Positions 7,070 through 15,101 of a stretch of 64,000 nt of DNA are shown here, piece by piece. This stretch comes from Spongiactinospora rosea (lineage in GTDB: Bacteria; Actinomycetota; Actinomycetes; Streptosporangiales; Streptosporangiaceae): contig NZ_QMEY01000011.1 of assembly GCF_003315795.1 (NCBI RefSeq), forward strand, positions 186,001-250,000. Direction: 5' to 3'. The notes beneath the pieces were generated by a model that saw only the letters and a list, made by a program, of their open reading frames with translations, searched no databases and was not told the origin of the DNA. Positions within the stretch are counted from its first letter, which is position 1. Every line of letters begins with the position of its first letter. A program made the translations under genes and the position numbers.

Positions 7070-7725
7070 CACGCCTCCCTCCTGAGCACGATGTCCCACT
7101 GGTAGCCGAGCGCCCACTCCGGTTCGGTGGTCGCGAGGTCGAACGTCGCGATCAGCGACGAGGGGTCCGGCACCGAGCCCATGATCGGGTCGTGCGCGAA
7201 GAGCGGGTCGCCCGGGAAGTACATCTGGGTGACCAGCCGCTGCACGAACTGCGTGCCGAACACCGAGAAGTGGATGTGCGCGGGCCGCCAGGCGTTGGGG
7301 TGGTTGCGCCAGGGGTAGGCGCCCGGCTTGATCGTGACGAACCGGTACCGGCCCTCGTCGTCGGTCAGGCACCGGCCGAATCCGGTGAAGTTGGGGTCGA
7401 GGGGGGCGGGGTGCCGGTCGAGGTCGTGGGAGTAGCGGCCGGCCGCGTTGGCCTGCCAGACCTCGACCAGCGCCCGCCGTACGGGACGGCCGTCCTCGTC
7501 CAGGACACGCCCGGTCACGATGATCCGCTCGCCCAGCGGCTCGCCCTCGTGCCGCCTGGTCAGGTCGTGGTCCAGGTCGGCGACCGTCTGGTGGCCGTAG
7601 ACCGGGTCGACCAGTTCGACCGCCTCGGGGTCGAGCTTGGCGGCCACCAGGTGCTGGGAGGGGGCGCGCAGCACGGTGCTGGCGTATGGGGGGTGCAGAT
7701 AGGGCGGGTGCGGATCGCTGATCAC
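7069..7725 (-). CDS. pcaH: Protocatechuate 3,4-dioxygenase beta subunit
   Basis: A 218-residue catalytic subunit carrying the non-haem Fe(III) site. Two tyrosine and two histidine ligands are recognisable: the Tyr in NAAGRYSHD, the Tyr in KPGAYPWRNHP, and the two His in RPAHIHFSVFG. The dimer opens the protocatechuate ring. The GTG at 7725 is preferred to the TTG at 7740 because AAGGGAC (about 7731-7737) sits at normal distance before it. It lies 19 bases after pcaJ and overlaps pcaG by one base. The product feeds the beta-ketoadipate pathway, whose next enzymes are not encoded in this window. Confidence 0.96.
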   Translation of the reverse strand: MISDPHPPYLHPPYASTVLRAPSQHLVAAKLDPEAVELVDPVYGHQTVADLDHDLTRRHEGEPLGERIIVTGRVLDEDGRPVRRALVEVWQANAAGRYSHDLDRHPAPLDPNFTGFGRCLTDDEGRYRFVTIKPGAYPWRNHPNAWRPAHIHFSVFGTQFVQRLVTQMYFPGDPLFAHDPIMGSVPDPSSLIATFDLATTEPEWALGYQWDIVLRREA

Positions 7726-7744
7726 GACATGTCCCTTCAAATGG

Positions 7745-8368
7745 TCAGATCAGTACGGGGGCCTCCGTGCGTTCGCGGATCTCGTCTCCGCTCACGCCGG
7801 GGGCGGTCTCCACCAGGCGCAGGCCGTCGCCGGTGACGTCGAGCACCCCGAGGTCGGTGATGATGCGGTGCACGCAGGCCGCGCCGGTGAGCGGCAGCGA
7901 GCACTCCTTGACGATCTTGGGGCTGCCGTCCTTGGCGCTGTGCTCCATCAGCACCAGCACCCGGCGGGCGCCGTGGATCAGGTCCATCGCGCCGCCCATG
8001 CCCTTGATCATCTTGCCGGGGATCGCCCAGTTGGCCAGGTCGCCGCGCGCGGACACCTGCATGGCGCCGAGTACGGCGAGGTCCACGTGGCCGCCGCGGA
8101 TCATGCCGAACGACAGCGAGGAGTCGAAGTACGACGCGCCGGGCAGCACCGTGACGGTCTCCTTGCCCGCGTTGATGAGGTCGGGGTCCACCTCGTCCTC
8201 GGTCGGGTAGGGGCCGACGCCGAGCACGCCGTTCTCCGACTGCAGCCACACGCCCTGCGGCGCGTGGTCGGCGACCAGGGTCGGCAGGCCGATACCGAGG
8301 TTGACGTAGTCGCCGGGGCTGAGTTCGGCCGCCGCCCGCGCGGCGATCTGGTCACGCGTCCAGGGCAC
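7745..8368 (-). CDS. pcaJ: 3-oxoadipate CoA-transferase subunit B
   Basis: A 207-residue beta chain of a family I CoA-transferase. The catalytic glutamate is Glu45 in the signature WLQSENGVLG; the N-terminal GDYVNLGIGLPTLVADH and the segment GMGGAMDLIHGARRVLVLMEH are also typical. With PcaI it transfers CoA from succinyl-CoA to 3-oxoadipate, the step before thiolysis. Its start overlaps the pcaI stop by 17 bases, consistent with a heterodimer made in one operon. By sequence alone succinyl-CoA:3-ketoacid CoA-transferase is the alternative, but the pobA/pcaHG context supports PcaJ. Confidence 0.93.
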   Translation of the reverse strand: MPWTRDQIAARAAAELSPGDYVNLGIGLPTLVADHAPQGVWLQSENGVLGVGPYPTEDEVDPDLINAGKETVTVLPGASYFDSSLSFGMIRGGHVDLAVLGAMQVSARGDLANWAIPGKMIKGMGGAMDLIHGARRVLVLMEHSAKDGSPKIVKECSLPLTGAACVHRIITDLGVLDVTGDGLRLVETAPGVSGDEIRERTEAPVLI

Positions 8369-9101
8369 GGCGGGTCCTCCGCTTCTCGATGTGCTTTTCC
8401 ACCTGTCCGACGTGCAGCACCCGCTGCACGAAGATCCCGGGCAGATGAACGTCCTCGGGGGCCAGGTCGGTCAGTTCCTCGACCTCGGCGATCGCCACCC
8501 GGCCCGCCATCGCGCACAGCGGGTTGAAGTTGCGCGCCGACTTGGCGAAGTGCAGGTTGCCGTGCCGGTCGCCCTTGGCCGCGCGGACCAGCGCGAAGTC
8601 GGTCGTGATGCTCTCCTCCAGCACGTACTCCCGCCCGCCGAAGACCCGCGTCTCCCTGGGCGGGGAGGCGACGGCCACACTGCCGTCGGGGTTGTAGCGC
8701 CAGGGCAGTCCGCCGTCGGCGACCATCGTGCCGACCCCGGCCGGACTGTAGAAGGCGGGGATGCCGCAGCCCCCCGCCCGCAGCCGCTCGGCGAGCGTGC
8801 CCTGCGGGATCAGTTCCACCTCGATCTCACCGGCCAGGTAGCGCCGGGCGAACTCCTTGTTCTCCCCGATGTAGGAACCGGTGGCACGGGTGATCCGCCC
8901 GGCGGCGAGCAGCAGCCCGAGGCCGCCGCCGTCCACGCCGCAGTTGTTGGACACCACCGACAGGTCCCCGACGCCGCGTTCGTGCAGCGCGTCGATGAGC
9001 ACCGTGGGCACTCCGCACAGGCCGAAACCGCCGACCGCGAGCGAGGCCCCGGGAAAGACGTCCGCCACCGCCTCCGCGGCCGATCCGACTAGTTTGTTCA
9101 C
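8352..9101 (-). CDS. pcaI: 3-oxoadipate CoA-transferase subunit A
   Basis: A 249-residue alpha chain. The CoA-transferase signature is seen in LAVGGFGLCGVPTVLIDAL, followed by LSVVSNNCGVDGGGLG. The GTG at 9101 is chosen because it overlaps the pobA stop as GTGA and gives the usual N-terminus (NKLVGSAAEAVADVF); the frame stays open to 9326, but the extra residues are antisense-like and overlap pobA. It works with PcaJ to make 3-oxoadipyl-CoA. Gene order pobA-pcaI-pcaJ-pcaH-pcaG, all overlapping or within 19 bases, indicates one transcript. Confidence 0.94.
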   Translation of the reverse strand: MNKLVGSAAEAVADVFPGASLAVGGFGLCGVPTVLIDALHERGVGDLSVVSNNCGVDGGGLGLLLAAGRITRATGSYIGENKEFARRYLAGEIEVELIPQGTLAERLRAGGCGIPAFYSPAGVGTMVADGGLPWRYNPDGSVAVASPPRETRVFGGREYVLEESITTDFALVRAAKGDRHGNLHFAKSARNFNPLCAMAGRVAIAEVEELTDLAPEDVHLPGIFVQRVLHVGQVEKHIEKRRTRRALDA

Positions 9102-10255
9102 CACACCATCCCCACATAGTTCTCGGCGAGCGTGGTCGCAGCCGCTGTTGACGAGGTCACGTAGTCTAGATAGGCGGTTTGCAACCTTTCGCCATAGGGG
9201 TCCTCGTCTGCGAAGGTATGCAGCAGATTCGTCATCCACCATGAGAAGTGCTGCGCGCGCCAGACCCGGCGCAGGCAGGTCGCCGAGTAGGCGTCCAGCC
9301 CGGCGGACGAACCGGTCTCGTACCACTGGGCCAGCGCGTCGGTCAGCACGGTCACGTCGGCGACGGCGAGGTTGAGCCCCTTGGCCCCGGTGGGCGGAAC
9401 GATGTGGGCGGCGTCGCCCGCGAGGTAGAGATTGCCGTACCGCATCGGCTCGGTCACGAACGACCGCATCGGGGTGATCGACTTCTCGATCACCGGGCCG
9501 GTCTCCAGCCTGAACCCGGGCACGGTCTCAAGGCGCGCGGCCAGTTCGGACCAGATCCGCTCGTCCGGCCAGGCGTCCTCGCGCTCGTCCTTGGGCACCT
9601 GCAGGTAGAACCGGCTGATCTCGGGCGAGCGCATGCTGTGCAGGGCGAAGCCGCGCGGGGTCCTGGCGTAGATCAGCTCTTCGGCGGACGGCCGCACCCG
9701 GGCCAGCACGCCCAGCCAGGCGAAGGGGTAGTCGCGCTCGAAGGTGGTCAGCTCGCCCGGCGGCACGGCCGCGCGGGTCACTCCGTGGAAGCCGTCGCAG
9801 CCCGCGATCACGTCGCATTCCAGCGTCTCGCCGCCGAAGGTCAGGTACGGCGAGCCGGTGAGGTCGTGCGGCTTGACGTCCGGCACGTCGAACAGGATCT
9901 TGCCGCCCGCCGCGAGCCTGGCGGCGATCAGGTCCTTGACGACCTCCTGCTGCCCGTAGACGGTGATGCTCCGGCCGGGGACCAGCTCCTCGAACGCGAT
10001 CCGGTGGGCCGCCCCGCCGTACCTCAGCTCGATGCCGTGGTGCGGCAGCCCCTCGCGGCGCATCCGGTCGCCGACCCCGGCGGCGGTCAGGACGTCCACC
10101 GTGCCCTGTTCGAGCACGCCCGCCCTGACCCGGCGCTCGCAGTAGTCGCGGTCGCGCAGTTCGAGGACGACCGAATCGATGCCGCGCAGGTGCAGCAGAT
10201 GGGACAACAGGAGTCCCGCGGGGCCCGCGCCGACGATCCCGACCTGAGTTCGCAT
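9098..10255 (-). CDS. pobA: 4-hydroxybenzoate 3-monooxygenase
   Basis: A 385-residue flavoprotein hydroxylase that converts 4-hydroxybenzoate to protocatechuate with NAD(P)H and O2. It shows the FAD-binding GxGxxG (VGIVGAGPAGLLLSHLL), the DG motif (GCDGFHGVTR) and the GD motif (YLAGDAAHIVPPTGAKGLN). Length is as usual for PobA. The ATG at 10255 has no good ribosome binding site, so a leaderless or weakly initiated message is possible. It is the first structural gene after the IclR regulator, with two candidate operators in the 66-base gap. Confidence 0.96.
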   Translation of the reverse strand: MRTQVGIVGAGPAGLLLSHLLHLRGIDSVVLELRDRDYCERRVRAGVLEQGTVDVLTAAGVGDRMRREGLPHHGIELRYGGAAHRIAFEELVPGRSITVYGQQEVVKDLIAARLAAGGKILFDVPDVKPHDLTGSPYLTFGGETLECDVIAGCDGFHGVTRAAVPPGELTTFERDYPFAWLGVLARVRPSAEELIYARTPRGFALHSMRSPEISRFYLQVPKDEREDAWPDERIWSELAARLETVPGFRLETGPVIEKSITPMRSFVTEPMRYGNLYLAGDAAHIVPPTGAKGLNLAVADVTVLTDALAQWYETGSSAGLDAYSATCLRRVWRAQHFSWWMTNLLHTFADEDPYGERLQTAYLDYVTSSTAAATTLAENYVGMVW

Positions 10256-10271
10256 GAGTCGAGCATGCTCT

Positions 10272-10289
10272 GTTCGATCATGCTCGCAC
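10272..10289 (-). promoter_or_regulatory. PcaR/PobR-like operator
   Basis: GTTCGATCATGCTCGCAC, 17-34 bases upstream of pobA, resembles the 15-base PcaR box described in Pseudomonas putida (GTTCGATAATCGCAC), with three extra bases. It is overlapped by CGAGCATGCTC at about 10259-10269. Function is inferred from similarity and position next to an iclR gene. Confidence 0.5.
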
Positions 10290-10294
10290 CCGAG

Positions 10295-10317
10295 GGTCTT
10301 CCGCTCAGCGGAAGACC
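10295..10317. promoter_or_regulatory. Perfect palindrome between iclR and pobA
   Basis: GGTCTTCCGCT (10295-10305) and its complement (10307-10317) flank a single base, with TTCCGC/GCGGAA cores typical of IclR-family operators. It starts four bases beyond the iclR stop, so it could equally act as a terminator hairpin for iclR; there is no T-run. Confidence 0.6.
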
Positions 10318-10321
10318 TCTC

Positions 10322-11056
10322 TCAGGAGATGGCGGCGAGGTCGCGGGACAGCGCCCTGGCCGCGCCCAGTACGGCAGGGTCCAGACGGCGCAGGTCGGCG
10401 CTGTGCCGCCACACCACGACCGACAGCGCCGCCACCACGCGGTCATCGCCGTCGCGCACCGGGGCCGCCGCCGACAGCGTGCCGATCGACATCTCCTCCT
10501 GGGTGTGGGCGAGGCCGGAGCGGCGGACCTCGGCCAGCTCGGCGCGCAGCCGTCCCGGATCGGTGATCGTGTTGGGGGTGACCGCGGCGAGCGGGGCGGC
10601 CAGTACGCGTTCCACGGTCTCCTCGGCGGCGAAGGCGAGCAGCACCTTGCCGACGCCGGTCGCGTGCAGCGGGAGTTCGCCCGCGACGCGGGAGAACACC
10701 GGCACCGAGTGCGGCCCGCGCAACCGCTCCAGGCACAGCACGCGGTCCTCGCCGAGCACCGCGAGCTGGACGTTCTCCCTGGTCGCCGCGTACAGCTCGG
10801 CCATGTACGGCAGGGCCAGCTCGCGCAGTTCGCGCGGCTCGGCGGCCTGTGCGCCGATCCGCCACAGCAGCCGCCCGACCCGGTAGGAGCCCTCGGGCAG
10901 GCGTTCCAGGAAGCCGCGCGCGGTCAGCTCGCCGACCAGCCGGTGCCCGGTGGTCAGCGGCAGACCGGCTCTGCGGCAGATCTCGGTGAGCGTCAGGCGT
11001 ACGTCTCCCGGCAGGAAGGCGCCGAGGACCGCCGTCACCTTGGCCGCGACGCTCAT
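10322..11056 (-). CDS. IclR-family transcriptional regulator
   Basis: A 244-residue regulator with an N-terminal winged helix (AVLGAFLPGDVRLTLTEICR, then LPLTTGHRLVGELTARGFLE) and a C-terminal effector-binding domain (ELPLHATGVGKVLLAF; RRSGLAHTQEEMSIGTLSAA). The ATG at 11056 gives the normal N-terminus; 11071 is possible. It lies immediately upstream of pobA in the same orientation, and a PcaR/PobR-like regulator responding to an aromatic acid is the likely role. The C-terminal domain binds the effector in known members; the ligand here is not visible from sequence. Confidence 0.9.
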   Translation of the reverse strand: MSVAAKVTAVLGAFLPGDVRLTLTEICRRAGLPLTTGHRLVGELTARGFLERLPEGSYRVGRLLWRIGAQAAEPRELRELALPYMAELYAATRENVQLAVLGEDRVLCLERLRGPHSVPVFSRVAGELPLHATGVGKVLLAFAAEETVERVLAAPLAAVTPNTITDPGRLRAELAEVRRSGLAHTQEEMSIGTLSAAAPVRDGDDRVVAALSVVVWRHSADLRRLDPAVLGAARALSRDLAAIS

Positions 11057-11099
11057 GCTCACGCACGTCACCCTACGCGGACGTCAGGCGGGCGAGACG

Positions 11100-12041
11100 T
11101 CAGGCGGGCGACATGTACCACCGGGCGTGGCCGTCGCCCTTGGTCAGCGAATCGAGGCGGCGCGGCAGCTCGCGGCGGGAGAACGGGTCGCCGGGCGCGT
11201 TGCGGATGTGGACGCCGACCGCGTACATGTCCCTGATCTCCATCAGCGTGGAGTAGCCGGGCCAGGCGCGCAGGTCGCGGCCGTAGGCGGCGGCGAAGGC
11301 GTCCACCTCGCCCGCGGTCAGGCCGAACCTGCGCTGGCCGTGGTAGGTGTGCACGAGGTCCCACTGGCGGGGGCCGAGGGCCACACCGTCCCAGTCGCAC
11401 AGCACCGCGTCACCGTCGGTGCGGCGGAGCAGGTTGCCGATCCAGGCGTCGCCGTGCAGCAGCACCGGCGGCCCGACGTCGTCCAGGTCGGACCAGCGCG
11501 CGGTCAGCTCGGTCACCCGGTCGCGCAGCCAGGCGCGCTGGCGCGGGGTGAGCACCGCGCCGGCCACCGTGCGGTCGACGTTCCTGCGCACCTCGGCCAG
11601 CGGGTCGGCGAGCCGTTTGAGCGCGAACGGCGGGGCGGGCAGCCGGTGCAGGTCGCGCAGCACCGCCCCGAGCTGGCCGGTGGTGGGGGTGCCGCTGGCC
11701 GGGACGTACCGCCAGAAGGTGACCACCCGGCCCGCGTGCACCACGGGCTGCTCGGCCACCTCATCGGCCGGTCGCACCGCGGGAAAGCCGAGATCGGCCA
11801 GCCAGCGGGCCACCGCGAGCACGACGGGCAGCCGGGTGCCCGCGTCGGGGGCGGTCGCGATCCGCACGATGAGCCGATCGCGCAGCTTGAACACGGCGTT
11901 GCTGCGGACCCGCAGCAGCGTCGCGCCCCTGGCGTCGATGCCGAGCTCCGCGCACACCCCGCGGAGCACCTGGGCCGCCTCGGCGGCGAGCGTGTCGCGC
12001 TGCGCCGGCACCGGCACCGGCGGCGCGGCCAGGGACTTCAT
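11100..12041 (-). CDS. Aminoglycoside-phosphotransferase-family kinase
   Basis: A 313-residue protein of the APH/choline-kinase fold. The catalytic loop is VLLHGDAWIGNLLR (H-G-D-x4-N) and the metal-binding aspartates appear in CDWDGVALGPRQWDL. An N-lobe with LRVRSNAVFKLRD and LIVRIA precedes. The substrate is unknown; most such chromosomal genes are not proven resistance genes. The ATG at 12041 overlaps the stop of the upstream XRE-TPR gene (ATGA); GTG 12047 is an alternative. The downstream iclR begins 43 bases after its stop, so these genes may be co-transcribed with the aromatic cluster. Confidence 0.88.
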   Translation of the reverse strand: MKSLAAPPVPVPAQRDTLAAEAAQVLRGVCAELGIDARGATLLRVRSNAVFKLRDRLIVRIATAPDAGTRLPVVLAVARWLADLGFPAVRPADEVAEQPVVHAGRVVTFWRYVPASGTPTTGQLGAVLRDLHRLPAPPFALKRLADPLAEVRRNVDRTVAGAVLTPRQRAWLRDRVTELTARWSDLDDVGPPVLLHGDAWIGNLLRRTDGDAVLCDWDGVALGPRQWDLVHTYHGQRRFGLTAGEVDAFAAAYGRDLRAWPGYSTLMEIRDMYAVGVHIRNAPGDPFSRRELPRRLDSLTKGDGHARWYMSPA

Positions 12042-13537
12042 CGGCACACCAGCGCGAGCGGCGGCCCCGCGCCCTCGATCATGGCGTTGAGGTGCCGCAC
12101 CGAGGCCAGCCGGTGCTGGTCGGGCGGCACGCCGGCGAGCAGCGCACGGGCCCGGTTGAGCACGATCGAGGTGCGGTGCTCGGGCGGTACGTCGGCCAGC
12201 GCCTTCTCGGCCAGCGCGCAGGCGTCGCGGACGTTGCCCTCGCGGGCCAGCCGGGTGGCCTGGTCCAGCATGATCAGCGCCGGGTCGATGGTGTAGGGGC
12301 CGCTCGCGCCGGTCGCCCAGTCGTCCACCTGGTCGGCCTCGCCCAGCTCGATCAGCGTGCAGGTGCGGTAGAAGTGCAGCCGCCGCTCGGAGAAGTGGAA
12401 GGCCAGGTGCTCACCGCCCTCCCTGGGCATCCGGGAGAAGATCTGCTCGGCCTCGGCCAGCGCGATCCTGGCCGCCTTGTGCTCGCCCATCCTGGCCAGC
12501 GCGCGGGCCTCGGCCGCCGCGCCGAGCGCGGCCGGGGAGCTGGGCGCGGTACCGGCGAGCATCCGCGCCTCGCGGGCCAGGCGCACGGTCTCGCCGAGAT
12601 CGCCGTAGTAGTAGGGCAGCATCGCCTGCTGGGCGCGGACGAGGGCGCGCAGCCGCAGGTCGCCCATGTCGTCGGAGGCGGTGCGGGCGGTGCCGTACCA
12701 GGCGTGCGCCTGGCGGGTGTCGCCGAGCTTCATCAGCGCGTCGGCGGCCAGCAGGGCGAGCATGGTGGTGGCGTTGAGCAGCCGGCGCTGGGCGGCGGCG
12801 GGCTGGCGTACGGCGGTGAGCCTGCGCACGTCGGCAAGCTCCAGCATCAGCCGGTACAGCATCGGCAGCGGGGCGCTGGTGATGTACTCCCTGCGGTAGC
12901 GGACCACCTGCTCGTCGAGCATGTCGAGCTGGTCCTCGGTGACGGTCGTGGCGGCGAGCGTGCGGTCCAGGCCCTGGCGGGTGTGCTCGACCTCGGCCAG
13001 CATCCGGCCGGAAAGGCCCATTTCGGGGCGCAGCAGCGCGTGGTGGAACAGCGCCCGGCGCTCGGTGTCATCGCCCATGACGGTGTCGGGGACGGCCGGG
13101 ACCGGCTCGACGTACGCCAGGCGGCCCGGCGGCGCGGGACGCGCCTCACCCTGCTCCGCGGCGACCACGACGATCTTGCCGTCGCCGGACTCCTCGGTGT
13201 AGTCGCCGGCCAGCCCGAGCCGCACCGCGTTGGCCTGGTAGAGCCTGGCCAGCAGGTCGATCGTCTGCGGCCGGGGCCTGGCCCGGTTGTTCTCCCAGGC
13301 GTTCAGCAGGTCGATGCTGGCCCGCGGCTCGCCGAGGCCCTGCCGGGCGCACAGCTCCTCCAGCTCCTCGATCGCCTGCCGCGCCGACCAGCCCCTGGCC
13401 TGCCGGTGCGCCTTGAGGAGACTGACCCCGCAGCAGCCGTTGATCGCCTGCGCGGTCTGCCACAGGCTCCACTGCCGGCTCGCAGCCTGTTCGCGCCAGC
13501 GACGTGCGCACGCCGGCGAATGTTCGCCTCGGGCCAT
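12038..13537 (-). CDS. Helix-turn-helix/TPR regulator
   Basis: A 499-residue soluble protein. The N-terminal part resembles an XRE domain (SLLKAHRQARGWSARQAIEE ... LNAWENNRARPRPQTIDLLA, residues about 38-95), and residues about 160-490 are helical, Ala/Leu/Arg-rich TPR-like repeats (for example ADALMKLGDTRQAHAWYGTA; LARMGEHKAARIALAEAE). It looks like the NsdA-type actinobacterial regulators that bind partners through TPRs. The ATG at 13537 follows a GGGGGG run. It overlaps the phosphotransferase gene by four bases and is divergent from a small unknown gene at 13771. Confidence 0.85.
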   Translation of the reverse strand: MARGEHSPACARRWREQAASRQWSLWQTAQAINGCCGVSLLKAHRQARGWSARQAIEELEELCARQGLGEPRASIDLLNAWENNRARPRPQTIDLLARLYQANAVRLGLAGDYTEESGDGKIVVVAAEQGEARPAPPGRLAYVEPVPAVPDTVMGDDTERRALFHHALLRPEMGLSGRMLAEVEHTRQGLDRTLAATTVTEDQLDMLDEQVVRYRREYITSAPLPMLYRLMLELADVRRLTAVRQPAAAQRRLLNATTMLALLAADALMKLGDTRQAHAWYGTARTASDDMGDLRLRALVRAQQAMLPYYYGDLGETVRLAREARMLAGTAPSSPAALGAAAEARALARMGEHKAARIALAEAEQIFSRMPREGGEHLAFHFSERRLHFYRTCTLIELGEADQVDDWATGASGPYTIDPALIMLDQATRLAREGNVRDACALAEKALADVPPEHRTSIVLNRARALLAGVPPDQHRLASVRHLNAMIEGAGPPLALVCR

Positions 13538-13770
13538 GGCCCGCCCCCCAACCGGTCCCCGTTGGTATTACGTCCATGTTAATAATGGCGTAGTGCGCCA
13601 CAATCGGTTTCGCGTTCTCTGTTCCCGGAAATCGCGTATTTTCCACGGAATTGGCATCACTTTCCGCTGCCTTGCTCCGAACTCGCGGAAATCTGACGAT
13701 TGCCGGTACGCCCGTGCTGGACGCACCCTGCCGGGGTAGGCGGACCCCTCCCCAGGCAGGAGTGTTCTGC

Positions 13771-14076
13771 ATGAGATCAGAAGGAGCGGTGGTCGCGGCG
13801 GACGCCATCGATCACCTCCAGCGGCTCGCCCTCCAGTTGGAGGCGCACGCGTTCCAGGCCGAGGTGGAGTCGCGGAGCGGCCCCTCCCCCCGGCTGCACG
13901 TGATCAATCCGGTCGCCCCGGCCAGGACCGAGGACGTGTTCGCCGCCCACGAGGAGGACGGCGAGTGGTGGTTCTGGCTCTCCTGGGCCGGGCGCATCGG
14001 GCCGGCCGAGGACGTCGCGACGGCGGCCGAGCGGGTCGCGAGCGTCATGCACGTCATCCGGCACCCGGAGCGGTGA
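13771..14076 (+). CDS. Small conserved-looking hypothetical protein
   Basis: A 101-residue acidic cytoplasmic protein with no recognised domain. It has an N-terminal helix (AADAIDHLQRLALQLEAHAF), a beta-like RLHVINPVAPA, a tryptophan-rich EWWFWLSWAGRIG and a C-terminal helix (AERVASVMHVI). The ATG at 13771 is chosen for a CAGGAG site eight bases upstream. It is divergent from the XRE-TPR gene across a 233-base AT-richer promoter region; such divergence suggests it may be a target or partner of that regulator. A small 32-codon frame follows. Confidence 0.8.
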   Translation: MRSEGAVVAADAIDHLQRLALQLEAHAFQAEVESRSGPSPRLHVINPVAPARTEDVFAAHEEDGEWWFWLSWAGRIGPAEDVATAAERVASVMHVIRHPER

Positions 14077-14132
14077 GACATAGATCGCGGGCCCCCGGGT
14101 AACCGGACAGTGCCCGGCGGAAGGAGAGGACG

Positions 14133-14231
14133 ATGAGAAGAGCACGGGTGCTCGTGCGCAGGCCCCGGCCCGCACCCCAGGAGCGGCCCCTTGACCTGCG
14201 CACCCCGTCGGGCCGCCGGTTGCCCTACTGA
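14133..14231 (+). CDS. Possible 32-residue peptide
   Basis: A short frame with a strong ribosome binding site (AAGGAGAGG at 14121-14129). The peptide is basic, Arg/Pro-rich and ends in PLDLRTPSGRRLPY. It follows the 13771 gene by 56 bases and ends 12 bases before the convergent DUF427 gene. The consensus Shine-Dalgarno makes translation plausible; there is no modification enzyme nearby that would make it a RiPP precursor. No function proposed. Confidence 0.5.
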   Translation: MRRARVLVRRPRPAPQERPLDLRTPSGRRLPY

Positions 14232-14243
14232 CCCGCCCGGCCC

Positions 14244-14975
14244 TCAGCTGAACGGGCTCTTGGGGCGCTCCTGCAGAACGCCGTCGAGATAGATGTCCAC
14301 CTTCTCGTTGTAGAAGGAGATGAGGCCCGCGACCTTCTGGCTCTCCGGCAGCGGGGTGCGGTACGACCAGGCGTAGTCGTCGTGCCCGGCCACCGACCAG
14401 TACTCCGCCCAGCCCTTGTAGGGGCAGCGGGTGACCGTGTCGGTCGGCGTCAGCAGATCCAGCCGGACATCGGTCTTGGGCAGGTAGTAACGGGGCGGCA
14501 GGCCGGTCTCATGCAGGATGCGCGGGCTGCGGGAGTCGGCCACGGTCACGCCGTCCACCTCCACGCGCACATGCCGGGAGCTGGGCAGCACCTCGACCCT
14601 CGTGCCGGGGTCGCGGGCGTGGACGAAGACCTCCTCGTCCTCCTCGAACCAGGCGTCCATGGCGTCCCACTCCAGGCGCACCCGGTCGCGCAGCTCCTCG
14701 ATCGGGGAGTCGGCGTAGATCAGCGCCGCCCCCTCCCGATCGCCCGCCGAGTGGACCAGGCCCTCGCCCCTGCTGGGCGAGTGCCTGGTCTCGCCGGTCG
14801 GCTTGAGCAGCCCGTCCTGTACGTCGTCGAGCGGAAGGTAGTAGGTCGGGTAATAGGGACTCTCCCAGACCAGTAGCGCGCGCACGGTGTCGGCCACCGG
14901 ACGCCCGCCGAGATAGACCCGTACCCGCTTGGCCGAAGGCTCCAGCCGGAGACGGCCGCGTTTTTCATCACCCAT
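14244..14975 (-). CDS. Tandem DUF427 protein
   Basis: A 243-residue protein with two DUF427 units. The first (residues about 10-95) contains KRVRVYLGGRPVADTVRALL and YYPTYYLPLDDV; the second (about 130-230) contains RHVRVEVDGVTVADS, LPPRYYLPKTDV, CPYKGWAEYW and YNEKVDIYLDG. DUF427 proteins are cytoplasmic, of unknown function. The first copy lacks the CPYKG-type loop of the second, so the halves may have diverged. The ATG at 14975 is preferred because the extension to 15038 adds unrelated residues; its ribosome binding site (GGGAG) is rather far. Confidence 0.9.
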   Translation of the reverse strand: MGDEKRGRLRLEPSAKRVRVYLGGRPVADTVRALLVWESPYYPTYYLPLDDVQDGLLKPTGETRHSPSRGEGLVHSAGDREGAALIYADSPIEELRDRVRLEWDAMDAWFEEDEEVFVHARDPGTRVEVLPSSRHVRVEVDGVTVADSRSPRILHETGLPPRYYLPKTDVRLDLLTPTDTVTRCPYKGWAEYWSVAGHDDYAWSYRTPLPESQKVAGLISFYNEKVDIYLDGVLQERPKSPFS

Positions 14976-15101
14976 GTGGGGGAAAACTCCCAGAGTGGGA
15001 CAACTGTTCCCATCTCGCCTGAGTAGCGGGGTACTCATGCGCGCCAGGCATATCCGGCGCAGAGTCGTGGGGCACTCAGGCGGTCATTCAGGAGGTACCC
15101 A

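Noticed and set aside
9248..11236. A 662-codon plus-strand open frame
   Set aside because: Runs opposite to pobA and iclR, both strongly supported; composition is shadow-like.
11100..12041. Aminoglycoside resistance gene
   Set aside because: The phosphotransferase motifs are generic; chromosomal position beside a TPR regulator gives no evidence for antibiotic substrates.
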